Source: Streptomyces tateyamensis
Lineage (GTDB): Bacteria > Actinomycetota > Actinomycetes > Streptomycetales > Streptomycetaceae
Length of the DNA stretch: 64,000 nucleotides
Direction: 5' to 3'
NCBI RefSeq assembly: GCF_003205575.1
Contig: NZ_PYBW01000084.1
Span: forward strand, 1-64,000
The notes beneath the pieces were generated by a model. It was given only the letters and a program-made list of their open reading frames with translations. It ran no database searches and was not told the origin of the DNA. How positions within the stretch are numbered: position 1 is the first letter of the stretch; each line of letters begins with the position of its first letter. The translations under genes and the position numbers were made by a program. Shown piece by piece: positions 8,080-16,946 of the stretch.

Positions 8080-8384
8080 CACCCTGACCACAGATTCGGC
8101 GAATCGCTCAGCGCGGCGAAGGAAACCGGGCCGGCGCAGGCCCGCCGAGGTCGCCGAGACCAGGGCTTGGGAAGAGTCACGGCCGCTGGCTGATGTTGGT
8201 CCGTCCGGGCGCAGCTGCTCAACCACGCGGGTGACGCGGCCAGTCCAGGCCCCGCGCGTTCACGAACTTCCGATGGGATCCGGTTCACAGTGCCCAGTGC
8301 GGCTGCTCAGCCGGACCCGCCGCCAAGGGCGCCATCGAGCCCGGGGCGGACGCCGACCCGTCACGGAAGCGAGAACCCGACCGT
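8080..8384. other. Intergenic stretch before the DUF4331 gene
   Basis: A 305-base gap with no convincing gene, repeat or strong hairpin. It presumably carries the promoter of the DUF4331 gene, but I could not pick out a confident -35/-10 pair. Confidence 0.4.
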
Positions 8385-9833
8385 ATGAACGTCACGCGCC
8401 GACCTGCCCGATCGCGCTCGACCGCCCGCACCGCGGCCATCCTGACCACCATGAGCCTGGCCCTGGCCAGCACCGCGCTGCTGGGCACGGGTGCCGGCGT
8501 CAGCAGCGCCTCCAGCCACCGCGAGGCGCCGCTGATCGCCGCCGACCCGCAGGTCGACAACACCGACGTCTACGCCTTCACCAGCCCCGACAAGCAGGAC
8601 ACCGTCACCCTGGTCGCCAACTGGCTGCCGTTCCAGGAGCCCAACGGCGGACCGAACTTCTACCCCTGGGCCGACGGCGCGCACTACGACATCAACATCG
8701 ACTCGCAGGGCACCGGCCACCCCGACATCACCTACCGCTGGACCTTCCACACCGAGGACCAGCGCGGCACCAACACCTTCCTGTACAACAACGGCGTGGT
8801 GAACAACCTCACCGACCCCACCCTGCTCTTCCACCAGTACTACACGCTGGAGGAACTGCGCCCCGGCTGCGAGCCCAAGATGCTGGTCGAGCACGGCACC
8901 GCCGCCCCCTCGGACACCGGCAAGGCGTCCATGCCGAACTACGGGAAGCTGCGCGACCAGGCGACCGTGCAGCTGCCGAACGGCGGGCAGACCGTGGCCA
9001 CCCAGGCCGCAGACCCGTTCTTCCTCGACCTGCGGGTCTTCGACCTGCTCTACGGCGGCAACCTCTCCGAGACCGGCCAGAACACGCTGGCCGGATACAA
9101 CGTCAACACCCTCTCCATCCAGGTCCCCAAGAGCGAGCTGGCCTTCCACGGCGACGCCGGCCGCAACCCTGTCATCGGGGTCTGGAGCAGCACCGAGAAG
9201 CAGACCATGAAGCTCACCCCCGGCGAGCAGGAGCCGGTCGGCAAGTACGTCCAGGTCTCGCGCCTCGGCAACCCGCTGGTCAACGAGGTCGTGGTGCCGG
9301 CCGGTCTGAAGGACGCCTTCAACGCGCTCCCGCCGTCCGAGGACCACAACCAGCCCGCCGTGGTCGCCAAGGTCCTCGACCCCGAGGTCCCGCACCTGGT
9401 CCAGAGCATCTACGGCATCCCCGCCCCGGCGACCCCGCGCACCGACCTGCAGGAGATCTTCCTGACCGGCATCGCCAAGGCCGCGAACGGTCCGCTGGCC
9501 GTCGACCTCAACTCTCAGCTGATGAACCAGGACATCGACGTCAACCAGTTCGTGCCGGCCGAGGAACTGCGGCTGAACATGTCCACCCCGGTCACCGCCA
9601 AGCCCGACCGGCTCGGCGTCCTGAACGGCGACTTCCAGGGCTACCCGAATGGGCGCCGCCTCACCGACGACGTCGTCGACATCGAGCTGCAGGCGCTGGA
9701 GGGAGCCACCCCTGGCCACCTGATCGGCGCACTGGCCGCCGGCGACGGCGTGAACGCCGCTGACAAGCCGTTCGGCACCTCGTTCCCCTACGTTGCGCTG
9801 CCCTACGCCAAGGCGGTCAACCAGGCGCACTGA
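8385..9833 (+). CDS. Secreted DUF4331 domain protein
   Basis: A 482-residue exported protein. A basic N-terminus (about 1-18) and a hydrophobic core to about residue 40 form a signal peptide. The mature chain begins with the DUF4331 hallmark: SSHREAPLI at about 43-51, then NTDVYAF. The rest matches the family's length and its motifs of paired NTD, NGG and NP segments. Function is unknown; members are extracellular and often lie near TPR and metal-transporter genes, as here. Start ATG with GGAAGCGAG upstream. A strong terminator hairpin (9843-9880) follows the stop. Confidence 0.88.
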   Translation: MNVTRRPARSRSTARTAAILTTMSLALASTALLGTGAGVSSASSHREAPLIAADPQVDNTDVYAFTSPDKQDTVTLVANWLPFQEPNGGPNFYPWADGAHYDINIDSQGTGHPDITYRWTFHTEDQRGTNTFLYNNGVVNNLTDPTLLFHQYYTLEELRPGCEPKMLVEHGTAAPSDTGKASMPNYGKLRDQATVQLPNGGQTVATQAADPFFLDLRVFDLLYGGNLSETGQNTLAGYNVNTLSIQVPKSELAFHGDAGRNPVIGVWSSTEKQTMKLTPGEQEPVGKYVQVSRLGNPLVNEVVVPAGLKDAFNALPPSEDHNQPAVVAKVLDPEVPHLVQSIYGIPAPATPRTDLQEIFLTGIAKAANGPLAVDLNSQLMNQDIDVNQFVPAEELRLNMSTPVTAKPDRLGVLNGDFQGYPNGRRLTDDVVDIELQALEGATPGHLIGALAAGDGVNAADKPFGTSFPYVALPYAKAVNQAH

Positions 9834-9842
9834 CGGCTCGGT

Positions 9843-9880
9843 GGGGTGGGTGCGCGAACAGTTCCCCGCGCACCCACCCC
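9843..9880 (+). terminator. Strong hairpin after the DUF4331 gene
   Basis: GGGGTGGGTGCGCG and CGCGCACCCACCCC form a perfect 14-bp stem with a 10-base loop, 9 bases after the DUF4331 stop. It should end or attenuate transcription before the TPR gene. Confidence 0.75.
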
Positions 9881-9921
9881 GTCCGACGTGTAGCGACCCT
9901 TCGGCTCACCGGGACCCGAAC

Positions 9922-11238
9922 ATGCGACGACTTCCCCTTGCGATCACCACCACGCTTCTCTGCGGCGCCCTGGCCGCGGTCGGCGTGTGGCAGGAGCGCC
10001 CCACTGCCAACTCGGCAGCCTCGTCGGACAACGCCCGGCGCGACAGCAGGCCGCTCGCAGGCGGCTCCCTGCCCCAGGCCATCACCGCGGACCAGCGCCG
10101 GCTGCGCGTAGCTCCTGACGACGCGTCGGGCTGGGCACGCCTGGGAGGCGAATACGTGGAGCAGGCCCGGCTGAGCGCCGACCCCTCCTACTACCCCAAG
10201 GCCGACGAGGCGCTGCACCGCTCGCTCACCCTCGCCCCGAAGGACAACATCGAGGCGCTCACCGGCCTCGGCGCCCTGGCCAACGCCCGCCACCAGTTCG
10301 CCCAGGCCCGCGACCTCGCGGACCAGACCATCGCGAGCGCCCCGCTGCACTGGCAGGCCTACGCCGTCCTCGCCGACGCCCGCACCCAGCTCGGCGACGA
10401 CACCGGCGCCACGGAAGCAGTTCAGGCCCTCCTGGACCGCCAGCCCGGCACCGCCTCCTTCACCCGCGCCGCGTACGACCTCGAACAGCACGGCCGCACC
10501 GACGACGCCCGACGGGCACTCCAGCACGCCCTGGGCGGCGCGTTCGACCCCGCCGACAAGGCCTTCTGCCAGTACCAGATCGCCGAACTGGACCGCAACG
10601 CCGGTCACCCCGACCAGGCCCTGACCGGCTACCAGCAGGCCCTGGCCGAAGACGCCGACTACACCCCCGCCCTCGCTGGAAAGGCCCGCGCCGAAGCAGC
10701 CCTCGGCAACACCAGTAGCGCCGTGCGCGACTACGACAGCGCCATCGCCAAGGTTCCTCTGCCCCAGTACCTGCTTGAACTGGGCGAACTCCACCAATCC
10801 CTGGGCCACGCCGACCAGGCCCAGGAGCAGTACCGACTGCTGGACGCCGAACAACGCCTCGCCGCGGCCAACGGCGTCGTCGATGACCTGACCATGGGCC
10901 AATACCACGCCGACCACGGCGACCCGGCCCAGGCAGTACGCCTGCTGCGCGCCGAGTGGAGCCGACGCCACAACGTGCTGGTCGCCGACGCCCTCGCCTG
11001 GGCGCTGCACCGCCAGGGCGCCGACACCGAGGCACTCGACCTCGCCCACCAGGCCCAGCACACTGGTTGGCCGAACGCCCTGTTCGCCTACCACCGCGGT
11101 GAGATCGAACACGCCCTCGGCCGGGATGCCGCCGCCCGAGACGACCTCACCGAAGCACTGCACGACGACCCCTACTTCAACCCACTGCAAGCCCCCCGCG
11201 CCCGCGCCGACCTGACCGCCCTCACCGGCACGACCTGA
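9922..11238 (+). CDS. Exported TPR-repeat protein
   Basis: About 438 residues with a signal-like N-terminus (RRLPLAITTTLLCGALAAVGVW) and then many 34-residue TPR helices up to the C-terminus, for example around DPSYYPKADEALHRSL, KARAEAALGNTSSAVRDY and DALAWALHRQGADTEALDLA. It is a probable extracytoplasmic protein-protein interaction scaffold. ATG 9922 is the first start giving a clean signal peptide. A decayed paralogue lies at 3342-4200. It follows the DUF4331 gene; TPR, DUF4331 and NicO genes together suggest one conserved functional set whose role is unknown. Confidence 0.85.
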   Translation: MRRLPLAITTTLLCGALAAVGVWQERPTANSAASSDNARRDSRPLAGGSLPQAITADQRRLRVAPDDASGWARLGGEYVEQARLSADPSYYPKADEALHRSLTLAPKDNIEALTGLGALANARHQFAQARDLADQTIASAPLHWQAYAVLADARTQLGDDTGATEAVQALLDRQPGTASFTRAAYDLEQHGRTDDARRALQHALGGAFDPADKAFCQYQIAELDRNAGHPDQALTGYQQALAEDADYTPALAGKARAEAALGNTSSAVRDYDSAIAKVPLPQYLLELGELHQSLGHADQAQEQYRLLDAEQRLAAANGVVDDLTMGQYHADHGDPAQAVRLLRAEWSRRHNVLVADALAWALHRQGADTEALDLAHQAQHTGWPNALFAYHRGEIEHALGRDAAARDDLTEALHDDPYFNPLQAPRARADLTALTGTT

Positions 11239-11290
11239 TCAGGAAGATGCCGCGGCACGGGCAGGACTGCGGCAGTGACTCGGCAGCCAG

Positions 11291-11640
11291 ATGAACCTCG
11301 CCACGCAGCTGGTGGACACCTGAGAGGAGGTCAAGACCATCCAGGCCGCACCCCCGCACGCCACCGGCTACACCGTGGACGCCCTCGAACACCTCACCGC
11401 CTGCTACGAGGAGATCTCGCTGCTGGACGGAGTCGGGCACCCGGCCCGCGCCGCGGGTGAGCCGCGCCACAGGCGATCGAAGGCCGCGAACCTGCTCGAC
11501 CGCCTCGACATCGAACGCGACCAAGTGCTCCGGTTCACCTTCGACTGGCGAGTCCCCCTCGACAACAGCACCAGCGAGCAGGCCATCCGGATGGCCAGGC
11601 ACCAGAAAATCCCCGGATGCTCGTGCTGCGCCGCCCTCAT
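11291..11640 (+). pseudogene. IS66-family transposase remnant
   Basis: One frame encodes KAANLLDRLDIERDQVLRF followed by WRVPLDNSTSEQAIRM and QKIPGC, matching the C-terminal IS66 transposase pattern (LRVPFDNNQAERDIRM...KISGC). An in-frame stop lies upstream near 11321 and the rest of the transposase is missing. No terminal repeats were found. It marks old insertion-sequence activity between the TPR gene and the next operon. The 11239-11748 gap holds nothing else recognisable. Confidence 0.7.
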
Positions 11641-11748
11641 CGTGAAGCGCGGTCGGCAGGTCCTCAGGTGTGGAACCCGACGTATGGGACACACTGTGAC
11701 CAGGGGTCGCCGGCGCGGTGACCACCGAGGCGTGGAAGGGACGCTGCC

Positions 11749-12147
11749 ATGGCGAAGACACTGACCGTCCGGTGGGCTGACGCCCCGGCAGAACACGACT
11801 ACCCGGCCGCCGCCTCGTTTCTCTCACTGACGGCCGGCCCCGCGCTGGTGGAGGTCCTGACCGCCCTGCTGTCACGGGCACCCACGGTCCAGCAGTGCGC
11901 CAAGGACATCCTGCGTGCGGCCCGCTTGCCGCTGCTCCCCGCGGACGACCCCGAGGTCGCCCGAGACCTGAAGAAGGTCTCCAAGGGCAAACCGCTCTCC
12001 CCCGTCCTGCTCGTTCGTGGCGACCTGGGGCGGGGCCGCCCCCTGCAGATCGCCGACGGGTACCACCGCGTGTGTGCCTCCTACCACCTCAGCGAGAGCA
12101 CCGACATCCCCTGCCGCGTCGTCGACCTGCCTGCGATCGCGACGTGA
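11749..12147 (+). CDS. Small conserved protein, ParB/sulfiredoxin-like motif
   Basis: A 132-residue soluble protein without signal or membrane segment. Near residues 101-110 it has IADGYHRVCAS, reminiscent of the DGHHR-type motif of ParB/sulfiredoxin-fold nucleases and of small bacterial stand-alone versions. I do not recognise a named family and assign no reaction. ATG is preceded by GAAGGGA at 7 bases. Its TGA overlaps a possible GTG start of the aquaporin frame (GTGA at 12144-12147), so the two genes are probably co-transcribed. Confidence 0.65.
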   Translation: MAKTLTVRWADAPAEHDYPAAASFLSLTAGPALVEVLTALLSRAPTVQQCAKDILRAARLPLLPADDPEVARDLKKVSKGKPLSPVLLVRGDLGRGRPLQIADGYHRVCASYHLSESTDIPCRVVDLPAIAT

Positions 12148-12176
12148 CCCCCCCCCAGCCCGGACGGGCGAGCGGA

Positions 12177-13052
12177 ATGACCGGCGAGGAGCATCCGGGC
12201 GACGCGGTACCTGCTGGCGCTCCCGACGAGTCGGACCACGTCGAGGAGAGCGTGCGCGCCCGCCACGGTCCGCGGATCGCGGCGGAACTGGAGCGCGAGC
12301 CGGTATGGGCCCGCGACTTCACCGACCTCGCCTACGAGGGGCGACGGCTGTTCAGCGAACTCCTCGGCACCTTCCTCCTCGTCCTGGCCGGCGCCGGCGC
12401 AGCGGTACTGGACGCGGCGACCCACGGCCAGATCGGTCGCGGTGCGGAAGTGACGGCCCCCGGGCTGACCGTACTGGCCGTCATCCTCTTCATGGGCGCG
12501 GTCTCCGGCGCCCACCTGAACCCCGTCGTGAGCATCGCCTTCGCACTGCGCGGCGACTTCGCCTGGCGCCGCGTTCCCGCCTACATCGCCGCCCAGTGCG
12601 CGGGCGCCGTGCTGGCATGCCTCGTCCTCAAGGCCACTTTCGGGGACCTGGCCCACGTCGGCGCGACCCTGCCGGGGCCCGGCTTCTCCACCGCCCAGGT
12701 GTTCGTCGTCGAGGCTGTTCTCAGCTTCGGGCTCGTCAGCACCGTCCTGGGTACTGCCTCCAGCGCGCAGAACGTGGGGTCCCTGTCCGCAGTGGGCGTC
12801 GGCGCGTACATCGTGACGGCCGGACTGTGGGCAGGCCCCGTCAGCGGCGCGTCCATGAACCCGGCCCGCTCGCTCGGACCCGCGCTGGTCAGCGCGGACC
12901 TGCACGACTTGTGGATCTACCTCACCGCGCCTGTGGTCGGCGCGCTCACCGCAGTAGGCGCTGCCCTCATCCTGCGCGGGCCCGGCGGCGGACCGGGCGG
13001 ATCCCGGGCCGCCCAGGGCACACTCCAACCACCGCGCACCGGCCGCCGCTGA
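12177..13052 (+). CDS. Aquaporin / MIP-family channel
   Basis: About 291 residues: a hydrophilic N-terminus of about 55 residues, unusually long for the family, then six membrane helices. Both pore half-helices are present: GAHLNPVVS (the first NPA box, here NPV, about 115-117) and GASMNPARS (NPA about 228-230). It transports water or small neutral solutes; selectivity is undetermined. An in-frame GTG at 12144 would overlap the previous stop by four bases and add 11 residues; neither start has a strong Shine-Dalgarno. The NPV in place of the first NPA is a known natural variation. Confidence 0.88.
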   Translation: MTGEEHPGDAVPAGAPDESDHVEESVRARHGPRIAAELEREPVWARDFTDLAYEGRRLFSELLGTFLLVLAGAGAAVLDAATHGQIGRGAEVTAPGLTVLAVILFMGAVSGAHLNPVVSIAFALRGDFAWRRVPAYIAAQCAGAVLACLVLKATFGDLAHVGATLPGPGFSTAQVFVVEAVLSFGLVSTVLGTASSAQNVGSLSAVGVGAYIVTAGLWAGPVSGASMNPARSLGPALVSADLHDLWIYLTAPVVGALTAVGAALILRGPGGGPGGSRAAQGTLQPPRTGRR

Positions 13053-13449
13053 TACTCCAGAACTGACGCTGCGCGGCCGAACGGTGGTGCATCGGCCGCG
13101 CACCGAAGCGGAGGGCCCCCACGCCGGGTAGCACCGGCAGTAGCGCCGACACCCTGCCACCGCGGCGCACATCCGTTGACCAGCCGTGAAGTCCGCTCTT
13201 GGGGGGCGAACGTGGATGAGTGGGGCCGGTAGGGCTGCCTCACTCGGACGGGTGGCGCCGCTACGGGCCCGTCAACATAAGGGCAGGTGACGCATCCCCC
13301 CATGTGACCGTTCCGGGCGCTCACCCTCACGCTCGTCCATTCGCCTCGGCATCCGGCCGAGCCGACATGCGAGCGGCCGGTCCTGCTCCTAGCGTCGGCG
13401 GTGGAGAGGCTGAAATCTCCGAAATCCCCAGACGTGAAGGTGACTTCTC
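13053..13449. other. Intergenic stretch, no supported gene
   Basis: A 397-base gap between the aquaporin gene and a small secreted protein gene. The open frames here are antisense or out-of-frame shadows. No strong hairpin, repeat or promoter could be assigned. Confidence 0.4.
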
Positions 13450-13764
13450 ATGCTCAAGCGCATCGCACAGGCCGCTGCCATCGCCACACTCGCCGTCGGC
13501 GCGGTGGTCATCCCGGCGGGGGCCGCCATGGCCACCCCGATCCACAGCCTGGCGCACTCCGTCCAGTCCTACGGCCACCAGCAGGACTGCGACGAGAACG
13601 GAAACGACGAGGGCCGCCACGAGGAGCACGGCGGCGGTGACCAGTGGCAGAACAACAACAACGACTACGGCCACCACAACGTCTTCGTCAACAGCTTCAA
13701 CGGCAACCACGAGGGCGGCGACCGTTACGGCCGCGGCTTCGGGCTGCTCTCGTTCCTTCTGTGA
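13450..13764 (+). CDS. Small secreted Asn/His/Gly-rich protein
   Basis: A 104-residue protein. Residues 1-28 form a typical signal peptide (LKRIAQ start, AMA cleavage region). The mature part of about 76 residues is rich in His, Asn, Gly and acidic residues, with NNNNDYGHHN and NGNHEGGDRYGRG, and a single cysteine. No family is recognised. Such a composition suggests a disordered or metal-binding surface peptide (inference). AAGGTGA lies 7 bases upstream of the ATG. Coding support is the signal peptide and a codon pattern typical of the region. Confidence 0.6.
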   Translation: MLKRIAQAAAIATLAVGAVVIPAGAAMATPIHSLAHSVQSYGHQQDCDENGNDEGRHEEHGGGDQWQNNNNDYGHHNVFVNSFNGNHEGGDRYGRGFGLLSFLL

Positions 13765-14215
13765 CGGCGTGACAGCCTTTCAGATGGACAGCACGGCTCG
13801 CGGTCGGCTCTCGCACGGCGGCTGATCGAGAAACTCGACGGGTGGAGGTGGACCGGGCATCGATGCCCGGTCCACCTCCACCCGTCGAGCAGTGCTGGGA
13901 GTACCGCCGCGGTTGCCGATCCCGGCCTTCCGCTGGTCTCCGAAGCAGATCCGCTCGCTGTGCGGCGGGGGCGTTCCCCGCGCAGGGTGAAGACGTCTCG
14001 AAGTATGTGAGGGTGAAGTTCCCCCGGGCTCTGGCGCGGGTCCTCCGGGAGGCCCGCGATGCCGCCGGCCTGCGCATCGGTCGAGGCGCTCACCGCCCGC
14101 CCACGCGCAACCCGACCGGCGGGGTTGCCCTCTTACGGACCAGCCGTCAATCCCGCTTCGCAACCGGATCAGTGACTTTTCGATCGCCACCCATCCGGCC
14201 CGGGGACTGCTCCGA
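13765..14215. other. Intergenic stretch with a giant palindrome
   Basis: A 451-base gap containing the 56-bp perfect palindrome at 13834-13889. Downstream, a frame from about 13990 encodes a helical, basic stretch (KFPRALARVLREARDAAGL) that resembles a decayed regulator but has no start or complete domain. Confidence 0.45.
13834..13889. repeat. 56-bp perfect palindrome
   Basis: The 28-base arm from CTCGACGGGTGG to GGGCATC is followed with no spacer by its exact reverse complement. As RNA it gives a very long stem with a minimal loop; as DNA it could extrude a cruciform. It begins 69 bases after the small secreted protein gene, so a terminator role is possible, but it is much longer than usual terminators. 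Confidence 0.9.
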
Positions 14216-15835
14216 ATGGGCGTTGTGACCAACAGTGGAACGCCTGCCGAGGAACCCGCCTCCGTGCACCATCCCCGCCCGGCGCTGCGTGCGGCGGGCG
14301 CCGCGATGATCGGGTTTGCCGCCGCCGCGGCAGCGGTCGGCGCGGGTGAACTGGTCGCGGCGTTCACGGGACCCGAGAGCGCACCGGTGATCGCGGTCGG
14401 CTCGGCCGCGATCGACCTGACGCCCACTGCGCTGAAGGACTACGCCGTCCGCACCTTCGGCACCAACGACAAGCCGGTGCTGCTCGCCGGGATCTATCTG
14501 ACGATGGCGGCTCTCGCCGCCCTCGCCGGCCTGCTCGCGGCCCGACGCCCCCCGCTGGGAGGCGCGGTCTTCGCGCTCTTCGGCGGTCTGGGCATCTGGG
14601 CGGCCCTATCCCGCTCGACGTCGATGCCAACCGACGCCGTGCCATCCATCGCGGCCGGCCTGGCAGGCGCGGCGGCTGTGGTCTGGCTCGCCCGCCTGTT
14701 CCGGCAAGCCAGCGTCCGACCCGGCGTCCAGCCCCCTGTGAAGGGCCCCACGTCATCGTCCAACCCGGACCGGCGAACGGTGCTACTGGCCACCGGCGGC
14801 ACGGTCGCCGTGGCAGCGGTCGCGGGGGTGGGCGGCCGCATGCTCGCGGACAGCCGCAACGACATCACCGCCGCCCGCAACGCGGTCCACCTCCCCGCGC
14901 CTGCGCTTCGCGCCCGGCCGGTCCCACTTGCGGCGCGCCCGGCCATCCCCGGCCTGCCCTCCTTCTACACCCCCAACGCGGAGTTCTACCGGGTCGACAC
15001 CGCCCTCACGCTGCCCAGGATCGACCCGCGCAGCTGGTCGCTGCGGGTGCACGGCCTGGTCGACCGACCACTGCTCATCAGCTTCGACGAACTGCTGCGC
15101 CGACCGCTTGAGGAGCTGGACCACACCCTGTCGTGCGTGTCCAACGAGGTCGGCGGACCCTACGTCGGCACCTCGCGGTGGCTGGGAGCCTCGCTGCCCG
15201 CCCTGCTGCGCGAAGCCGGAGTCCGCTCCGGGGCACAGCAGTTGGTCGGCCGCTCCAAGGACGGCATGACCATCGGCGCCCCGATGGACGCCGTACTCGA
15301 CGGGCGGCAGGCACTCCTGGCGGTGGCCATGAACGGCGAGACCCTGCCCGTGGCGCACGGCTTCCCGTGCCGCACGGTGGTCCCCGGACTCTACGGCTAC
15401 ACGTCAGCCACTAAATGGCTGGTCGACCTGGAGGTCACCACCTTCGCCGCCCACGACCCCTACTGGGTCAAGCGCGGCTGGGATCGTACCGGGGTGGTGA
15501 AGACCACCTCTCGCATCGACGTCCCTGCGCCGTTCGCCCACGTCGCCGCCGGAGACGTCAGCGTCGCCGGCACGGCCTGGGCCACCCACCGCGGTATCGC
15601 GGCGGTGGAGGTCCGGGTGGACGGCGGACCATGGGCCCAGGCCCGCCTGGCAGCCGACGCGGGCACGGACCTGTGGCGGCAGTGGAGTTACGACTGGACG
15701 GGTGCCCAACCCGGAACGCACCGGATCGAGGTCCGCGCCACCGACGCCACCGGCGCCGTCCAGACCGAAGCCCGAGCAACTCCGTTCCCCTCCGGTTCGA
15801 CGGGCTGGCACAGCACCGTCGTGATCGTCACCTGA
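14216..15835 (+). CDS. Membrane-anchored sulfite-oxidase-type molybdopterin oxidoreductase
   Basis: A 539-residue protein. About five hydrophobic segments fill residues 25-205, the last one after RRTV. Then comes an oxidoreductase molybdopterin-binding domain (about 235-425) with the motif LSCVSNEVGG, where Cys307 is the expected Mo ligand, and GYTSATKWLVDLEV. A C-terminal Mo-co dimerisation Ig-like domain (about 440-539) completes the sulfite-oxidase fold. The catalytic part should lie outside the membrane. Substrate is unknown. ATG 14216 or GTG 14225 could be the start; neither has a clear ribosome site. A fasciclin lipoprotein gene follows 84 bases later, probably in one operon. Confidence 0.87.
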   Translation: MGVVTNSGTPAEEPASVHHPRPALRAAGAAMIGFAAAAAAVGAGELVAAFTGPESAPVIAVGSAAIDLTPTALKDYAVRTFGTNDKPVLLAGIYLTMAALAALAGLLAARRPPLGGAVFALFGGLGIWAALSRSTSMPTDAVPSIAAGLAGAAAVVWLARLFRQASVRPGVQPPVKGPTSSSNPDRRTVLLATGGTVAVAAVAGVGGRMLADSRNDITAARNAVHLPAPALRARPVPLAARPAIPGLPSFYTPNAEFYRVDTALTLPRIDPRSWSLRVHGLVDRPLLISFDELLRRPLEELDHTLSCVSNEVGGPYVGTSRWLGASLPALLREAGVRSGAQQLVGRSKDGMTIGAPMDAVLDGRQALLAVAMNGETLPVAHGFPCRTVVPGLYGYTSATKWLVDLEVTTFAAHDPYWVKRGWDRTGVVKTTSRIDVPAPFAHVAAGDVSVAGTAWATHRGIAAVEVRVDGGPWAQARLAADAGTDLWRQWSYDWTGAQPGTHRIEVRATDATGAVQTEARATPFPSGSTGWHSTVVIVT

Positions 15836-15919
15836 AGCCTTTCCGAACCTCCCTCCTGTCCCGGCGCCCGGCTATCGCCCGGCCTGAACCGTCATCACCC
15901 CTCTCAAGGAGCACCTCAC

Positions 15920-16588
15920 ATGTCCGTCATCACCACCCGCACGTCCCTCGCCGTCGCCCTGGCCGTCGGAGCGCTGGCGCTGAGCCTCACCGGGTGCGGC
16001 AGCAGCGGCAGCAGCAAGGCCGGCGGTGATGCGGCATCGTCAGCAGCAGCCGGCGCACCGATGGCCCCGAGCAGCGCCGCGTCCATGCCCGCGACCGGCT
16101 CCGCGATGGCCGACCAGCCGTTCGGCGCCGCCTGTTCCGCCGTCCCCGCCACCGGTGCCGGCAGCTTCGCCGGCATGGGCCAGGACCCGGTGGCCACCGC
16201 CGCCTCCAACAACCCGCTGCTCTCGACCCTGGTGACCGCTGTGAAGGCCGCAGGCCTGGTCGACACGCTCAACTCGGCCAAGGACATCACCGTCTTCGCG
16301 CCGACCAACGACGCCTTCGCCAAGCTCCCCAAGGCCGACCTGGACAAGGTCCTGGCCGACAAGGCCCTCCTCACCAAGATCCTCACCTACCACGTCTCGC
16401 CCAGCCGCCTGTCGCCCGACGCACTGGCCGGCACCCAGAAGACCCTGGAAGGCAGCCCCGTCACCGTCACCGGCTCCGGCCAGGACTTCACCGTCAACAG
16501 CAACGCCAAGGTCCTGTGCGGCAACGTGCACACCGCCAACGCCACCGTGTACATCATCGACACCGTCCTGATGCCGCCCACCTCCTGA
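15920..16588 (+). CDS. Fasciclin-domain lipoprotein
   Basis: A 222-residue predicted lipoprotein: N-terminal hydrophobic segment, lipobox LTGC (Cys26), Ser/Gly/Ala-rich linker to about residue 60, then a single fasciclin (FAS1) domain with the typical TVFAPTNDAFAKLP and TYHVSPSRLSPD segments. FAS1 domains act in adhesion or as partners of membrane proteins. AAGGAG lies 8 bases upstream of ATG. The pairing with a molybdopterin oxidoreductase recalls actinobacterial clusters that also include SigK/RskA, but no sigma factor is present here. A strong terminator follows. Confidence 0.9.
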   Translation: MSVITTRTSLAVALAVGALALSLTGCGSSGSSKAGGDAASSAAAGAPMAPSSAASMPATGSAMADQPFGAACSAVPATGAGSFAGMGQDPVATAASNNPLLSTLVTAVKAAGLVDTLNSAKDITVFAPTNDAFAKLPKADLDKVLADKALLTKILTYHVSPSRLSPDALAGTQKTLEGSPVTVTGSGQDFTVNSNAKVLCGNVHTANATVYIIDTVLMPPTS

Positions 16589-16946
16589 CCCACCACCACC
16601 TCCGTGGGCCGCGCCGGCATCCGGCGCGGCCCACGGCCGTCGGGCAAGTCGACCAGCCGCCCACCCCGGCGGCGTGGATCACGAAACGGTGGACGTACCC
16701 GAAGAACGCGCTCCGGTCTTCGATGGTGTCCCCCATGTCATCGGACGTCCTACTGCGATCGTGGGCCCTGGGACAGCACGCTGAAGGGCTGGCGAGGACA
16801 CGCCACCTCAGGTGCCCGGGGGACGTTTCAGCTCGGTGCAGTTCGACGGCCCGGGCGGCCCGAGCTGCGGCACCGAGGGTCAGTCGGGGCGCGACGGGGT
16901 CGCTCTCGCGGTGATCATGGAGCACGGTTGGTCCGTACCGCGGCCA
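16589..16946. other. Non-coding stretch next to an IS remnant
   Basis: A 358-base stretch holding the fasciclin terminator and then sequence without a supported gene, up to the truncated end of the IS5-type transposase remnant. It may be deletion-scarred DNA. Confidence 0.4.
16602..16636 (+). terminator. Terminator after the fasciclin gene
   Basis: CCGTGGGCCGCGCCGG, loop CAT, and CCGGCGCGGCCCACGG form a perfect 16-bp stem starting 14 bases after the stop. Very stable; no T-run. Confidence 0.85.

Noticed and set aside
13900-14110. Regulator gene upstream of the molybdopterin oxidoreductase
   Set aside because: Only a short helical basic stretch, with no start codon, ribosome site or complete domain.
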